In this document: in pieces, positions 43,911 through 55,100 of the stretch
Numbering within the stretch: position 1 is the stretch's first letter
How the letters are laid out: each line of letters begins with the position of its first letter
From: Mesocentrotus franciscanus
Lineage: Eukaryota; Echinodermata; Echinoidea; Camarodonta; Strongylocentrotidae
Direction of reading: 5' to 3'
Assembly: GCA_037976565.1 (NCBI GenBank)
Contig: CP137684.1
Span: 20,150,259 to 20,214,258 of the forward strand
DNA length: 64,000 nucleotides
Notes under the pieces: generated by a model
Seen by the model: the letters and a program-made list of their open reading frames with translations, nothing else
Told to the model about the DNA's origin: nothing
The model's database searches: none
Position numbers and translations under genes: made by a program

Positions 43911-43958
43911 CCCAAGCCGTAAATAGTACCACAACTAAAAAGACTATTTACGGCTGGG
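43911..43958. repeat. Hairpin of about 16-bp arms
   Basis: CCCAAGCCGTAAATAGT and ACTATTTACGGCTGGG are inverted copies apart from one extra A, with a 14-base loop. Confidence 0.85.
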
Positions 43959-44177
43959 CAATGTCGGCCGCTTGATTTGACCCACACGCAGACATGTTAT
44001 ACGCAAGTAGTGTGCGCATGCGCGTAGGGGTGGTATGTATGTTGGAGTTATGAAACTGTTTGTTGAAACTTGAATCCAACTTGGAATATTGATTTTTACA
44101 GCAAAATCTTTTAACCAATCAATGAACAATGAATATATAAATGAAGTATATAAAACAAATATATACTGTCTTTATTA

Positions 44178-44325
44178 GAGTCTCTGGATTAAATTAAAAC
44201 GATATGGTCCCTCGATGACTGCAATAGTGCTATTTTGCTTCGGTGCTGCACGCCTCAGCAAAATAGCACTATTGCAGTCACCTTGGGTCTTGGGCCCATA
44301 TAGTTTTAACCAGAGCCTCTCATGG
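44178..44325. repeat. Long hairpin with 24-bp perfect core
   Basis: 44216-44239 and 44257-44280 are exact inverted copies (core GACTGCAATAGTGCTATTTT), 17-base loop. Imperfect pairing extends outward (AGTCTCTGG/CCAGAGCCT; TTAAAACGATATGG/CCATATAGTTTTAA). Confidence 0.93.
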
Positions 44326-44447
44326 CAGTATATATTTGTATACTATTTACACAAGAAGGACCTGGAGCAATATTTAAAGGGTCTATGTAGGCCTACACCC
44401 ATTTGTTTAGATCTGTATGTACCTGTTAGTGTCGAGATCTGATTAAT

Positions 44448-44453
44448 AATAAA
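44448..44453 (+). terminator. Candidate RhoGEF polyadenylation signal
   Basis: First clear AATAAA downstream of the RhoGEF stop codon, about 1.3 kb away. Another lies at 45715-45720. No transcript evidence is available. Confidence 0.25.
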
Positions 44454-44721
44454 AACAATCTTAGAAATATAACACACATATATCAGCATATAATAGCACA
44501 TGAGATACCCACCAAGCAATTATACATACATTTAAAAACTTTACGCAAACTAACATACACGTAATCTGATTTAATGATTAAATTTTTATAGTTTTTTTTT
44601 GGCATCACCAAAGTTAGGAGATGCATCTGAAAGACAAAAGTTGACTTAATGTATGCATGTAAGGCTCTAGACCTCAGTGAAATTCAACAGTGATATTAGT
44701 AGTATTTTGTAGGTTTGTTTT

Positions 44722-44896
44722 CCTTCAGGCAGGGCTCAACACTAAGTATTTATGAAGGGTGTTTGGATTGAACTGTTTACAGACAGTATGTATGAGCAGG
44801 GCCCTATGTAAAAATATCAACATTTTGAGGGTCCGGACTTAGATTTAGGGTGCCCATGTGTCCCGGGCGCCCGTTAGTGACGCACCCTGCTTCAGG
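44722..44896. mobile_element. Small hAT-like MITE
   Basis: The element 44730-44889 begins CAGGGCTCAACACTAA and ends TTAGTGACGCACCCTG. It is flanked by CCTTCAGG before and CTTCAGG after (7 of 8 matching), as expected of an 8-bp duplication. Confidence 0.7.
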
Positions 44897-46428
44897 TATC
44901 TGGCCATACATATCCTATTGATTCTTTCATGATTTATCAGTCTTTCAGTGTACATTTCGTTTTAAGCTTCTATTCCTTAGAAATTGTGTTTTTGTTTGTC
45001 ACTGTGATGTCTGTATAATGTATTATTCATATTATGACCTGCTACATATGATACACTCCAAAATATACCAAGATATTTATAAACACGTACTTATCAACAT
45101 AAAGGGAGTATTATATCAAGATATTTATTAATTTTAGATATTACTTATCATGAAAAAATATAGTCAAAATGTTTAAACTTTAACCCATTTGATACAAAGT
45201 GATAAACTAGAAACAAACTGGTAGATTCTAAAGTTAGAACTACTTTTAAAATCTTCTAACTAGTTGTATGAACCCTATATTCCTCTTATTTTCAGAAAAC
45301 ATCTACAAATGTATGTAATATACATTGTACATGTATTCCTACTTTCGTTTCAGAAATTCCTTTAAAAAAGTTGTAGAAAGTTAGCAGGTATGTTACATGC
45401 ATCAACCATGCTTTTCATTTCTTTTGTCGCAATCGTCTCCGTTGTAAATAGTTATATGTATATATTGTTTTTTGAGTGTCTTCCATTTTGTACGCAGCAT
45501 TAATTTGAAGCTCATATATTGAGAGAATTCCTATTGCTGTAAATTGTATGTGTATATGGATGTAGTTTGTTCAAACAGTATACTGGATTAAGATGATTTT
45601 ATATTACACAGCAAGAATGTATATGAATACTATGTTACTATTTTGTACTTAATTACAATGTGATCCTGACTAGATAGAGCAGGAGAGAAGTAGATTAGCA
45701 TTTTATAGACAGAAAATAAATTCCATCGACACTTCATGAATGAACAACAAAGCCATTGTACTTATGATATGGAGCATTAGTAAACTCAAGAGCTTAATTG
45801 CAAGGGTAGAGAAGAACCTTTACAGTCAAACCATGGACTAGGTCCATGGTCAAACTAACTTGTAAACGGTCATATCTTATTTGTGTTAATGTAGGATATA
45901 AACCAGTTAGTTTGGCTGAGTAGAACCCTCAATAGTTTATTTTATTTTTATGCTGTTTTTCAATAATGGTAACCACTTAAAATGGAACCAAATGTTTATG
46001 TATTGATATAATGATTTGTATTGTTGACTTATTTTAAGATGAAATATAATTGTTGGTGCTATTTTTGGAATACCACATAATACTTTGTGTACATTTAAAG
46101 GGTAAATTAATGTAATGGAAACCAACATAGACCAGTTTGGAGATATCACATGGTACAAATCTTTTAAATGTCGAGAAGTTCCACTTTGTGCATTTTAGAA
46201 CAATTGCTGCCAAAAAAATGTAGGTGCTTCATGAATACCTTTGTTTACCCTCTTGAAAAGAATACTTCCACCTGTGCATCATAGAATCGTTATAGAATAA
46301 TTGAATAATGATGACACAACTTTCAAGAAGAGGTATCAAACCAATGCGCGGATAGTATCTCCAAACTGGCTCATTGTGGACTTAAATTAGACCGGTGGCT
46401 TGAGCTGATGTTATGTTGTACATATTTA

Positions 46429-46429
<1 letters not shown>

Positions 46430-46456
<27 letters not shown>
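46430..46456. repeat. CT microsatellite
   Basis: Pure (CT)n run of about 26 bases. Confidence 0.9.
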
Positions 46457-46460
<4 letters not shown>

Positions 46461-46590
46461 AATAAATGCTGGTTATGAATATACAATAGGTTTATTGTGT
46501 TCTATGACATGTTTGTGCTACAACGGTTACAAGTTACAGCATTTTAAGATTGATCTCATCTTACCAATACATACCCAACAGAAACCTCAA

Positions 46591-46748
46591 GGCCCCTGTC
46601 TTACAAAGAGTTACAATTGATCTGAATCAATCATAAGTCCTCTAATCAATCGCAAGTTTGCAGTCTCCTATCTCTTATGCACATAGTTACGATTGATATC
46701 AATCGCAAATAAGTTGCGATCAATTTCAACTCTTTATAAGACGGGGCC
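46591..46748. mobile_element. MITE with GGCCCC...TCTTAYAAAGAGTT ends
   Basis: Begins GGCCCCTGTCTTACAAAGAG and ends CTCTTTATAAGACGGGGCC, near-perfect inverted ends. The interior is built of TTGAT/ATCAA motifs. Degenerate copy at 213-360. Confidence 0.8.
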
Positions 46749-46750
46749 CC

Positions 46751-47526
46751 GGGGGGTGATTCACTAACGGCTAAAATCGATCCCAAATGAGATAAAATCG
46801 CTCTTAGGCTCAATATCACTCCTAAGAGCAATATCGCTGTTAAGGCTAAGAGTGATCCGGATCACTCTTACTCTTACTTCTTAGTAGATTCTACTCTGGT
46901 ATTACTCTTAGCCTACACTTTCTGGCAAAGTCAGTGTAAAACACTAAAGACTAAAGTTAGTCAGTCCGCTTTCGAGAATACCACATCAAGACTGCCGCTG
47001 CTACATGCTAGCTGCATGGGGACGGTAGGTCTAACTTACTTACGTACATTACGTAGATCTAGGCCCTACGTCAAATCCGGCATTTTACTCGAAACAAGCA
47101 TAAAGAAAGACAACTATACCCACAGAAAATCGTATGAATCCTCACACTGCTACATGAAACAGTCATGAATGATTTTTTGTCATGTCTTATGCAAAATTTC
47201 ACTCAGCTTTCTTCTGTTAAAAAACGAAATCAACATAGAAATTAACGTCATTGACAAATTAAGCGACGATTGCTGGCTAATTATCGTTATGTCGATATGA
47301 TCGGCTACGCAATTGATTGATGCCCAGAGACCCTAATTTGAGTCTGTTGATTGATCGCGTACATGAATATTCATATGCGCGCATGATTATTCACGCTGGG
47401 ATTGATCCCAGCCTAAAAGCGATTTAGGGAACCAGTCAGGTAGAATCAATTTTAAGCTGGGATTGAAATCAATCCCCAAACTTGCTCTTAGGAACGATAT
47501 CGTTCCCAGTTAGTGGATCACCCCCC
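46751..47526. mobile_element. 776-bp TIR element with GGGGGGTGAT ends
   Basis: Begins GGGGGGTGATTCACTAACGG and ends CAGTTAGTGGATCACCCCCC, inverted with two mismatches. Subterminal AATCG, CTCTTAGG and GATCCGGATC motifs recur. It abuts the MITE at 46591-46748. No transposase frame seen. Confidence 0.75.
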
Positions 47527-47679
47527 AGGTCTTCTCAAAAGTCCCTACTTGCTATCCCTCAAATAAGTACATAGTTCTACATGTCACATCAGCAGAGCTT
47601 GGGAATGAAATGCAGGAATACATGTACCGGTATATCAAAAATAGTAATATTGTTAACAACAGGGGTGATAGTGAGCACT

Positions 47680-48000
47680 GAAAAAAAAATAGGTTTTTTG
47701 TTTTTTTCCCAACCACCCACCCTTGACTAAAAAAAAAAAAAAGCATTCGGGGAAAAAAAATGGCATCTAACAACATTCCCCCCTTTTTTAGTAAGAAAAT
47801 TGGGGAAAATTGTGAAAAATCAGGAACAATCGAGAAAAAAGGGGTAAAATCGGGACAATTCAAAAGAAAAAATCGGAAAAAAAAAATATCAGAAAAAAAA
47901 TTTTTTTTTTTTTTTAATCGGAAAAAAAAAATCGGGAAAAAATCAGGAAAAAATAAAAAAAATCGGGAAACCGATTTAAATCGGGCAATTATCAGGCCTG
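47680..48000. repeat. A-rich low-complexity tract with TCGGG/AAA units
   Basis: Runs of A and T interspersed with AATCGGGAAAA-type units. Open frames of Lys/Phe-rich sequence here are not genes. Confidence 0.8.
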
Positions 48001-48189
48001 TAACAACTTTAAAACACATCTCAAACTGTTTCTTTTTAGCACTACACCACTACATGTAGTCAGGGATGAAGACAAGAGAAATTTCCAAAAAGGAGGAAGA
48101 TTGAATGAGAGTCCCGAGGCGACGCCCCTGGCAGAGGTTAAGTTAAATTCTAAATTTGAGATATATTTGTTACCCCGTAATGTTTAAAG

Positions 48190-48510
48190 ATAAAGTTGAG
48201 TTCTGGGCATGCGATTGCATTGTGAAAGAAACGTTGTGTAAACAATCAGAAAAAGTTGATCATCTAGCATTGGTGTGTACTGAAAGGTTCTGGAATCATC
48301 AAAGTGATAAGAAATTTGGCCCAGTCTTGGTAAAGTTACAAGCACTGTATACAGAAAGATGTATATGGGACTATCCTATATCTATCCGGGCCGGATAGAT
48401 ATGATTTATCAATTAGTAGGCGGTTTCCCGGCAAAATTTGTATCATCACGTATTAGTCAAAACATATTCTTTCACATGATTGGTAATAAGAGCTTCCATT
48501 TCATTTTTTT
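48190..48510 (-). mobile_element. Inverted copy of the 12.8-kb TTAA MITE
   Basis: Reverse-complement match to the internal part of 12802-13172, for example GAAATTTGGCCCAGTCTTGG and GGCGGTTTCCCGGCAAAATT. The terminal repeats are lost or degraded. Confidence 0.8.
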
Positions 48511-49176
48511 TTTAAATCTCGAAATCGGCGGAGGAATCTCATCCCTGTGTAGTGTAGGAGTAGTCGAGTAATGCAAACAAAGAATACTAGGAGTACAACA
48601 AATTTACAGTAACAGCTTGTAACATAGTTTTTAATATTTTTTTCTCTGTTTTTCTATGTGTGTGAAATATGCCATGGTCAGACATAGACCATTGGAAATA
48701 TCAAATACTTCTTATAAAGTCACCTCATATTAATGCTACAGCAAAATCATCTTGTGAAAAAGAGTAACTCAACTGTATTTCTACAACAGACTAATTATGT
48801 ACTGTGAAGCAATTCATACCATCTCAAGTATAAATACATGGTTATCTTTCTCTGTGAAAGAGGTCAAGATTTCTGAAATCAATTAAAATTATGAGCAATT
48901 TTTTAATTTTTTTCCAAGTTTCAAACTCAGCTTTACAATAAGAATATTCACAAACAATTTACACAAAATACCATCAACATTCATAATGAAAACATTCATA
49001 TTTTTGTTGTTTTTCCTCCTTCATGCAAAGCATTTGTAATGGCAATAGAGACACCATTCCTTTTAGAATATATTTAGTCAGAAATTTACAGTAGAAAAAC
49101 AATTCTTGTAACGTCACATACTTGTTCCATAGTACCATTCAAACAATTCCACTCTTCTACCCAAACGTTTGCTATG

Positions 49177-49244
49177 GACCTCTTTTATTACCACAGGCAA
49201 TCTATTTCCTACATAGTTGACCTGCCTCCGGTAATAAAAGAGTC
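49177..49244. repeat. Short hairpin element
   Basis: GACCTCTTTTATTACC on the left and GGTAATAAAAGAGTC on the right pair, followed by a weaker AGGC/GCCT match near the loop. Confidence 0.65.
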
Positions 49245-49625
49245 AAAGTTCAATTTGTACCCCTACTACACAAGAAAAAATATCCTTGCAAAAACATGGG
49301 GTGGAAGATAATATCTCAGATCATTTTAGGATACAAAAAAGCTTTGAAAATGCCAGATGAATGCTATAATTGATTTGCATTAGACAGGGATACTCGTTTT
49401 CATCACTGAGCAAGTGAGCTTTGAAAACTGGCATCCCTGGTAACAAGTTTAATTGCTGAAATGTCCACAAATTTGGGAACAGAATTGAATTCTGGGCAGC
49501 CTCAACATTTAGGTAAGGGAAGGTTTGCATATGCCCCAAAGACAGTGCTCTTTAGGGATGAAAATAAGCACTAATAAATCATATTGTCATCTCAAAATTA
49601 TCTTACCTATATTTATTTTTAGTGG

Positions 49626-49826
49626 TGGTTATTTTACCCGACTGCTAGGAAAGCATGAATGCTCGTTAGTAAGCAACCAGAGGACGGCTGGCTTTAGGTC
49701 CTCTCCGAGGGAGCTGGTAATGAGGATTAATGCCTTACCAAAGGGCACTAGCGCATCGACTTGGTTTTGAACCCGGGTCGCTGGATTACGAGACCTCTGA
49801 TCTACCAACTGAGCTATCGCGACTGA
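49626..49826 (-). mobile_element. tRNA-derived SINE, copy 3
   Basis: On the - strand: CGCGATAGCTCAGTTGGTAG (A-box side), GGGTTCAAAACC (degenerate B box) and GCCCTTTGGTAAGGCATTAA. It is the most tRNA-like of the three copies. Confidence 0.87.
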
Positions 49827-49983
49827 AAATTTATAGTAAATGATTGCAATTGTCATATCAGATTTTCAATTGCAGCTTTTCATCCCCCCCCCCCTTCTCT
49901 GAATTTTCTATGTAAGCATCACCTATGCACAGCCACTACCAATAGTATGCCTGAAATTTAGATTTGTTATGAACATATGACAA

Positions 49984-50133
49984 TAGGCCATTTTCATAAT
50001 GTATAATGCATTAGTCTTTGTTAAATGCCACTTTACACATTATTTCATTCACCTGTCAAGAATAAATGTATTTCAATAGTCAGAATGCAAATTGCGTACA
50101 TTAGTTGTTGCTAAACATTTGTCCCTAAAATAA
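49984..50133 (+). repeat. Dispersed repeat, copy 2
   Basis: Partner of 32987-33224, truncated before the right arm of the foldback. Confidence 0.75.
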
Positions 50134-50139
50134 AGATAA

Positions 50140-52074
50140 AATGTTAAGAACACCACCCTAGGTCTTGTTACAATGGATGTTAAGACTCAACAAACCTATA
50201 ACTGATTATCACCAAGGAAAGACTTACAAAAGAACCTATTACAGAAAGTATACAAGTGCATGTATGTCACATGAGCCCGTTTTAATTCATTAGCTCTGAC
50301 ACACACAAAAAAAAACCCACACACATAATACAAAATCTAAACATCAGGTTTAAATGTGGATACTCCACAACCTAGACATAAGATCATGAAAATATTGACA
50401 TGGCAAACATTCACATAACCTATCATTTAAAAACAAGAGTAGAGGCTGAAATTATGGTGGTTCTCTCAATATCTTGCACATATAATGCCCCATGCACTCC
50501 AGTATCAATAGTTTTCACTTCAATTTGGGAGTGCTTCAAGTCAAGTCGCAAGATAAGTTCAAGAGGATTTAAAGATAAATGCCACATGCACTCAAATATA
50601 GTCCCTTACATCAACGTTTGCAAGTGCCTCCATTCAACAAAGATATTAGTTCAACTTCCAAACGTTAACTGCTACTAGCCATAAATTCAATTTTTACTCA
50701 AGCCAAGGTATTCCCTTGTTGAAGAGTAAATCATTAGCTTAATATCTGTGTACCATCATCTCAACAAATCTGCCTGAATTTAATAAACACACAGAATTTG
50801 CAATAAACAATGTCCCATGAATACAGACAATAACCAGAATAAAACAGCAGCAATCTGAACAAATGTATCAACAAATTCCACAAAAATTTGGTTGAAAGGA
50901 CATTAAATGGTGTACATCATTAATAGAATGCAGGGTTCCCATCAATTATTTCTGAACTTCTTATTGTATCCACCATACTCCCAATGCACCAAGTCATAAA
51001 TGGAACCTACTATTACAAAAACAGAACCTATTTTACAATCAGAAAATAATGTACAGCACTACACGTAAAAAAATGATGATTTTTTTTAAAAGTACTCTTG
51101 GATTTCAGACATAACATCCTTTCACATCGATGAACGAGTTCCTTTAGAAATAAAGACTTTTCAATAATTGGTCTCACTTTGAATGATATTTTTGGAAATA
51201 ATATGCAGCTGCTTGCAAAATGTAGTTACAAAAAGTGCTTTTCTGAAGAAACAATTGCAGTTTCACGGAATAGATGATTTTCAATCAATCCGTGATGATT
51301 TCAACCAGTAACAATGATGATAGTACATTATCACTCCATAATTGACTAGAAGCAAATAAGTAACAAACATTACATGGCATATTCTTCTCAAACCATTTCA
51401 TGAACTAAAAAGATTTGCCTTCTATCAACCGTTGTCTCTTTGTAATAGATCAATTCAAAAGCTGTAAAAAGGTGGAAAAAATGATAAAAACTGTTCTTTC
51501 CTTTATCATATTTCAAATTTCACAATGATCTAAGGGACATGGTGAAGCACCAATGTGGGATATTCCTGCCATAGTCTACAGTAATGGTGTGTGTACATCG
51601 GTCTATAGAAAGTCTGAAGGTCCAACTTTCAGAGAAATAATTGCAATATAAACTTGCAGCTTTTTAAATTTGCATTTTATTTTCCTTATTACATATATCA
51701 AATTTTACAATGGTGAAGCACCAATGTGTGATATTCCTGCAACAGTCTAATTCAATGGTAGGTGTAATACGGTCAGGAGAAAGTCTGCAGGTCCAACTTT
51801 CAGAGAAATAATTGCGACACAAGATTGTAGCTTTTAAATATGTTTGAACAGATTGGTTGATAGATGAGTGTAAACAAAAAGAAAAGATTGTCCGAAATCC
51901 GTAGCCAGCGGTAGATTCCTAGTGTCCCTTTTCAGTCTAGATCAAACTGGACTCACTTTGCTCCAATACAACAAGTCCCACAAGATGAGATTGGCCTTCA
52001 TTCAGACACCTCATACGCTCCCAAGGCATGATGGGTAAGACGAGGTACGATGAGACAGAGAGAGCGAGGGACGT
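50140..52074 (-). other. Probable nap1l 3' UTR, containing a tandem duplication
   Basis: Non-coding AT-rich sequence directly downstream of the nap1l stop codon on the - strand. A - strand AATAAA is present at 51676-51681. Two similar copies of about 150-170 bp (51498-51672 and 51683-51842) share GGTGAAGCACCAATGTG, CCAACTTTCAGAGAAATAAT and other blocks. The UTR end is not determined; below about 50140 repeats resume. Confidence 0.4.
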
Positions 52075-52110
52075 CTACTGCTGGTTACATTCTGGTGGCT
52101 TCTGACCATC
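52075..52110 (-). CDS. nap1l1: nap1l last coding exon (CNQQ terminus)
   Basis: The acceptor is TCACTTAG. It encodes DGQKPPECNQQ and TAG at 52077-52075. Very short, but it matches the NAP1L1 end closely, including the CaaX-like Cys-x-Gln-Gln. Confidence 0.9.
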   Translation of the reverse strand, partial: DGQKPPECNQQ

Positions 52111-55100
52111 CTAAGTGAAGATGAGAGACAGAAGGAAGATGAAAATGAATGAATGAAAAAGGAAGAAGAGCAGGGAAGGGAAAGACAGATAACAGTAAGG
52201 AAGGAAAGGTGTAATGGTACAGGATAATAAAAGGTGAGAGAAAGACAAATGAAGGGAAAGAAGGAGAGAAGAAATGATGAGAATACACAGATAGAAAAAT
52301 GTTACAGATGACAACAGAGGGAAGAAAAGATAAGGAATGGATATAAAGAGTGAACAAATAGGAACATGGTAGTTGCAAGGTTGGGAGGAAAAAATCATGC
52401 AAATATTTAATGAAACATGCACACATATATTAATTGACATAATACATTAATGAAAATAATCATGTAGAGCTTGATATTAGTAGTTGAAAAGGCTTCTGGG
52501 GAAAAAATAAATAAAATAGAAAACCTGAACAAAATAAACAAACCAACAAACAAACAATGAAAGATTTGTTTTAAAGGACTGTCTGTTAATTGCAATGATT
52601 CAAAGTTGGTGATTGGATATACATTGAACACATACATGTTGAAATTTGCCTGTATCCACCCCTGGGTCATCTCCTTTGAGAAAGAAAGGCGATTTAAAAC
52701 ACATTTTTTTTTTAAATAATAAAAACCTGTAGTAGTCAAATGAGCTTACAGTGTAGATAACCACCCAACAATTATTAATAAAATTATAGAAGGTTGGAAG
52801 GAAATATTTTGTACACACCTTTCCAGGTTCAAAGTCTGGATCATTATCATCTTCTTCATCACCTTCCTCTCCTTCCTGGTCATCCTCCTCCGCTTCTTCT
52901 TCATACTAGAGAGAGAGAGAGACAGAGAGAGACACAGAGAGAGAGAAATAGAGATAGAGATACAGACATGGAGAGAGGCAGAGATAGAGAGAAAGAGAGA
53001 GAGAGAGATAGAAGACAAGGAGAACGTACAAGACAAGAGAAATAATAGTATTTGAGACAGTATGAGCAATGAAAACAAAATAGATATGATAGAAGAGAAG
53101 AGAGAAAGACAGCAAAAGAAAATTGGAAAAGTAGAAAAAAAGAGAGAGAAAAAAAAAATGCACATGTGAATAAACAATGTATAATAAATGCAGATCTGTT
53201 TGCACAGCCACAGGCTATCAAATTGAGATAAAAAGTTCATATTAAGAGCAAGGTTATATTGATATACCTCAGTCACATCAACAAAACCAACACCTAACGG
53301 AACAAACTATTGCAATACCACAAATGCCCAGGAACTGGCCAGTTTGGGCTTGTGACCGAGATATAATGGTTTGAATATATATCAGTTTAAAGATAAGTTA
53401 TTTTGCTCTCTAGGAGTCAACTTTGTATGGAGGATAATACCCAGTCCTCTAGGATCTAATTACCAATGATCAAAGTCTGACTTAGTTTGTTTTCTTCTTT
53501 CCTTTTGTGGAAATCCAAACTACCGTCAAGTGTTAGAATGAATAGAAGATAGGGCAGCAGGCAAGGGAAGCATAAACATTCAGACTTCTCAGAGGGTAAC
53601 AGATATGAAACTATTCTAACACTTCTAAATAAAAAAGTAAAAAATTCCCCCTCTACATGAAAAAAAAAAAATTAAGACTTAAAAAAGAAAACAAAGAAGA
53701 AGACTTATTCAGAATACTCTCCATTACAAAGCTCCCATAGATGGGAGGTTTGTAGTCCATACATACATTATGGATAAATCCATATCAATACACTATGGAT
53801 AAACAATATCCATATTCTGGGTATTAAAAAAAATGGAATAAAATGAATAACACTAAAGAAAATATGTATTTTTGCTCACTAAATGTTTCCATTAACTTCT
53901 ACATAAGGATGCATGCTATACACACAAATTGGGTTGCATGCTATGGTGAGAGAAAGGACCATTCAATACAATACCCTACTCTATCATTTCCAAGCAAACA
54001 TTGGTTTAACTATCTACCTAGCATACCTGCCAACCTTCAAAGCAGAAGTTAGGAATCCCTCAAGGCACAATTAGGAATACAGTCATTTTGTGTACTTATT
54101 ACAGAAGTTTTGACAAAAGAGAGGAATCTAGGATCCATAACATTAGTTTGAGGGCCAAAAAGTAGGAATGGTTGGCAGCTATGACTTAGTGGCGCTAGTA
54201 GCATTGGTCCAAGACATTACAAAGGTACTGGTATTATGATGGTTGCACTAGTCTTACTCAGCAAATCAACAAGACTACTGATGGGGGGGAGGAGGGTGCG
54301 TGAATTGGTCCAATCATCTTCTTTTCTCATTGGTTACCCCCTCTCCCTTTCCTCTTCTCATTATCATGTGATTGGGGGAGGGGAGTGGGTGGGGGCACAC
54401 CCCTTCGCTACGCCACCGTCTCTATCTAAACTTCTCAATAGATGACATACAACAGATGGACAAATACAGCATGGCAGACAACTAGGACACATGGGCTTGT
54501 TGGTTTGGCTATGTGACATACCTTACATGTAGTAGTCTTATTGATGTACTGTAGCATGGAGTAGAAGTTTAGTATAGTTAGAAAGCAGAGGGATTTCACT
54601 CTACTTCCACTACAAACTAAAACATGGAAGGCAAATTACTAAGCAATTACTAATTCATGTGGACATGAAAACATCCAGTTGCATAATAAGGCATAATAAT
54701 AATTCTAATGATTTAGAATGTGTTCAACATTTTCTTCCCCTTAAGTTTAAATATTTACCAGGACTGCTGTTTTCTAGCATTTGCCAGACATTAGATTATA
54801 AAGCTAACTTTCACAAAATGAAGCATGAAAGATGACTCAAAAGGACTATGCACAGAATAGAAATTATCCTATTTCATAATAATAATAATAATAATCTTTA
54901 TAGTCCACTCCAAATTTTATTAAACCGAAAATGGAAATTCTTTGTGCCCAATTGATCGTGAGCCCGGCAGCCACTGAGCAGCGCCAGATCGACATTGCTC
55001 TATCCTTATTGTTGAACGCCAAACAAGGTAGCAGCGACTCCCATCTTTTAACGTCTTTTGGTATGACGCGGCCGGGGTTCGAACCCACGACCTCCCGGTT

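Larger units (their letters stand above)
43123..46590 (+). other. RhoGEF 3' UTR and intergenic sequence
   Basis: No coding exon. It contains two hairpins (43911-43958, 44178-44325), a small hAT-like MITE at 44730-44889 and a (CT)n run at 46430-46456. The sequence 44890-46420 is AT-rich with nothing recognisable. Confidence 0.5.

Noticed and set aside
52085..53276. Large - strand open frames near the nap1l end
   Set aside because: They are out of frame with the phased nap1l exons and driven by (CT)n tracts.
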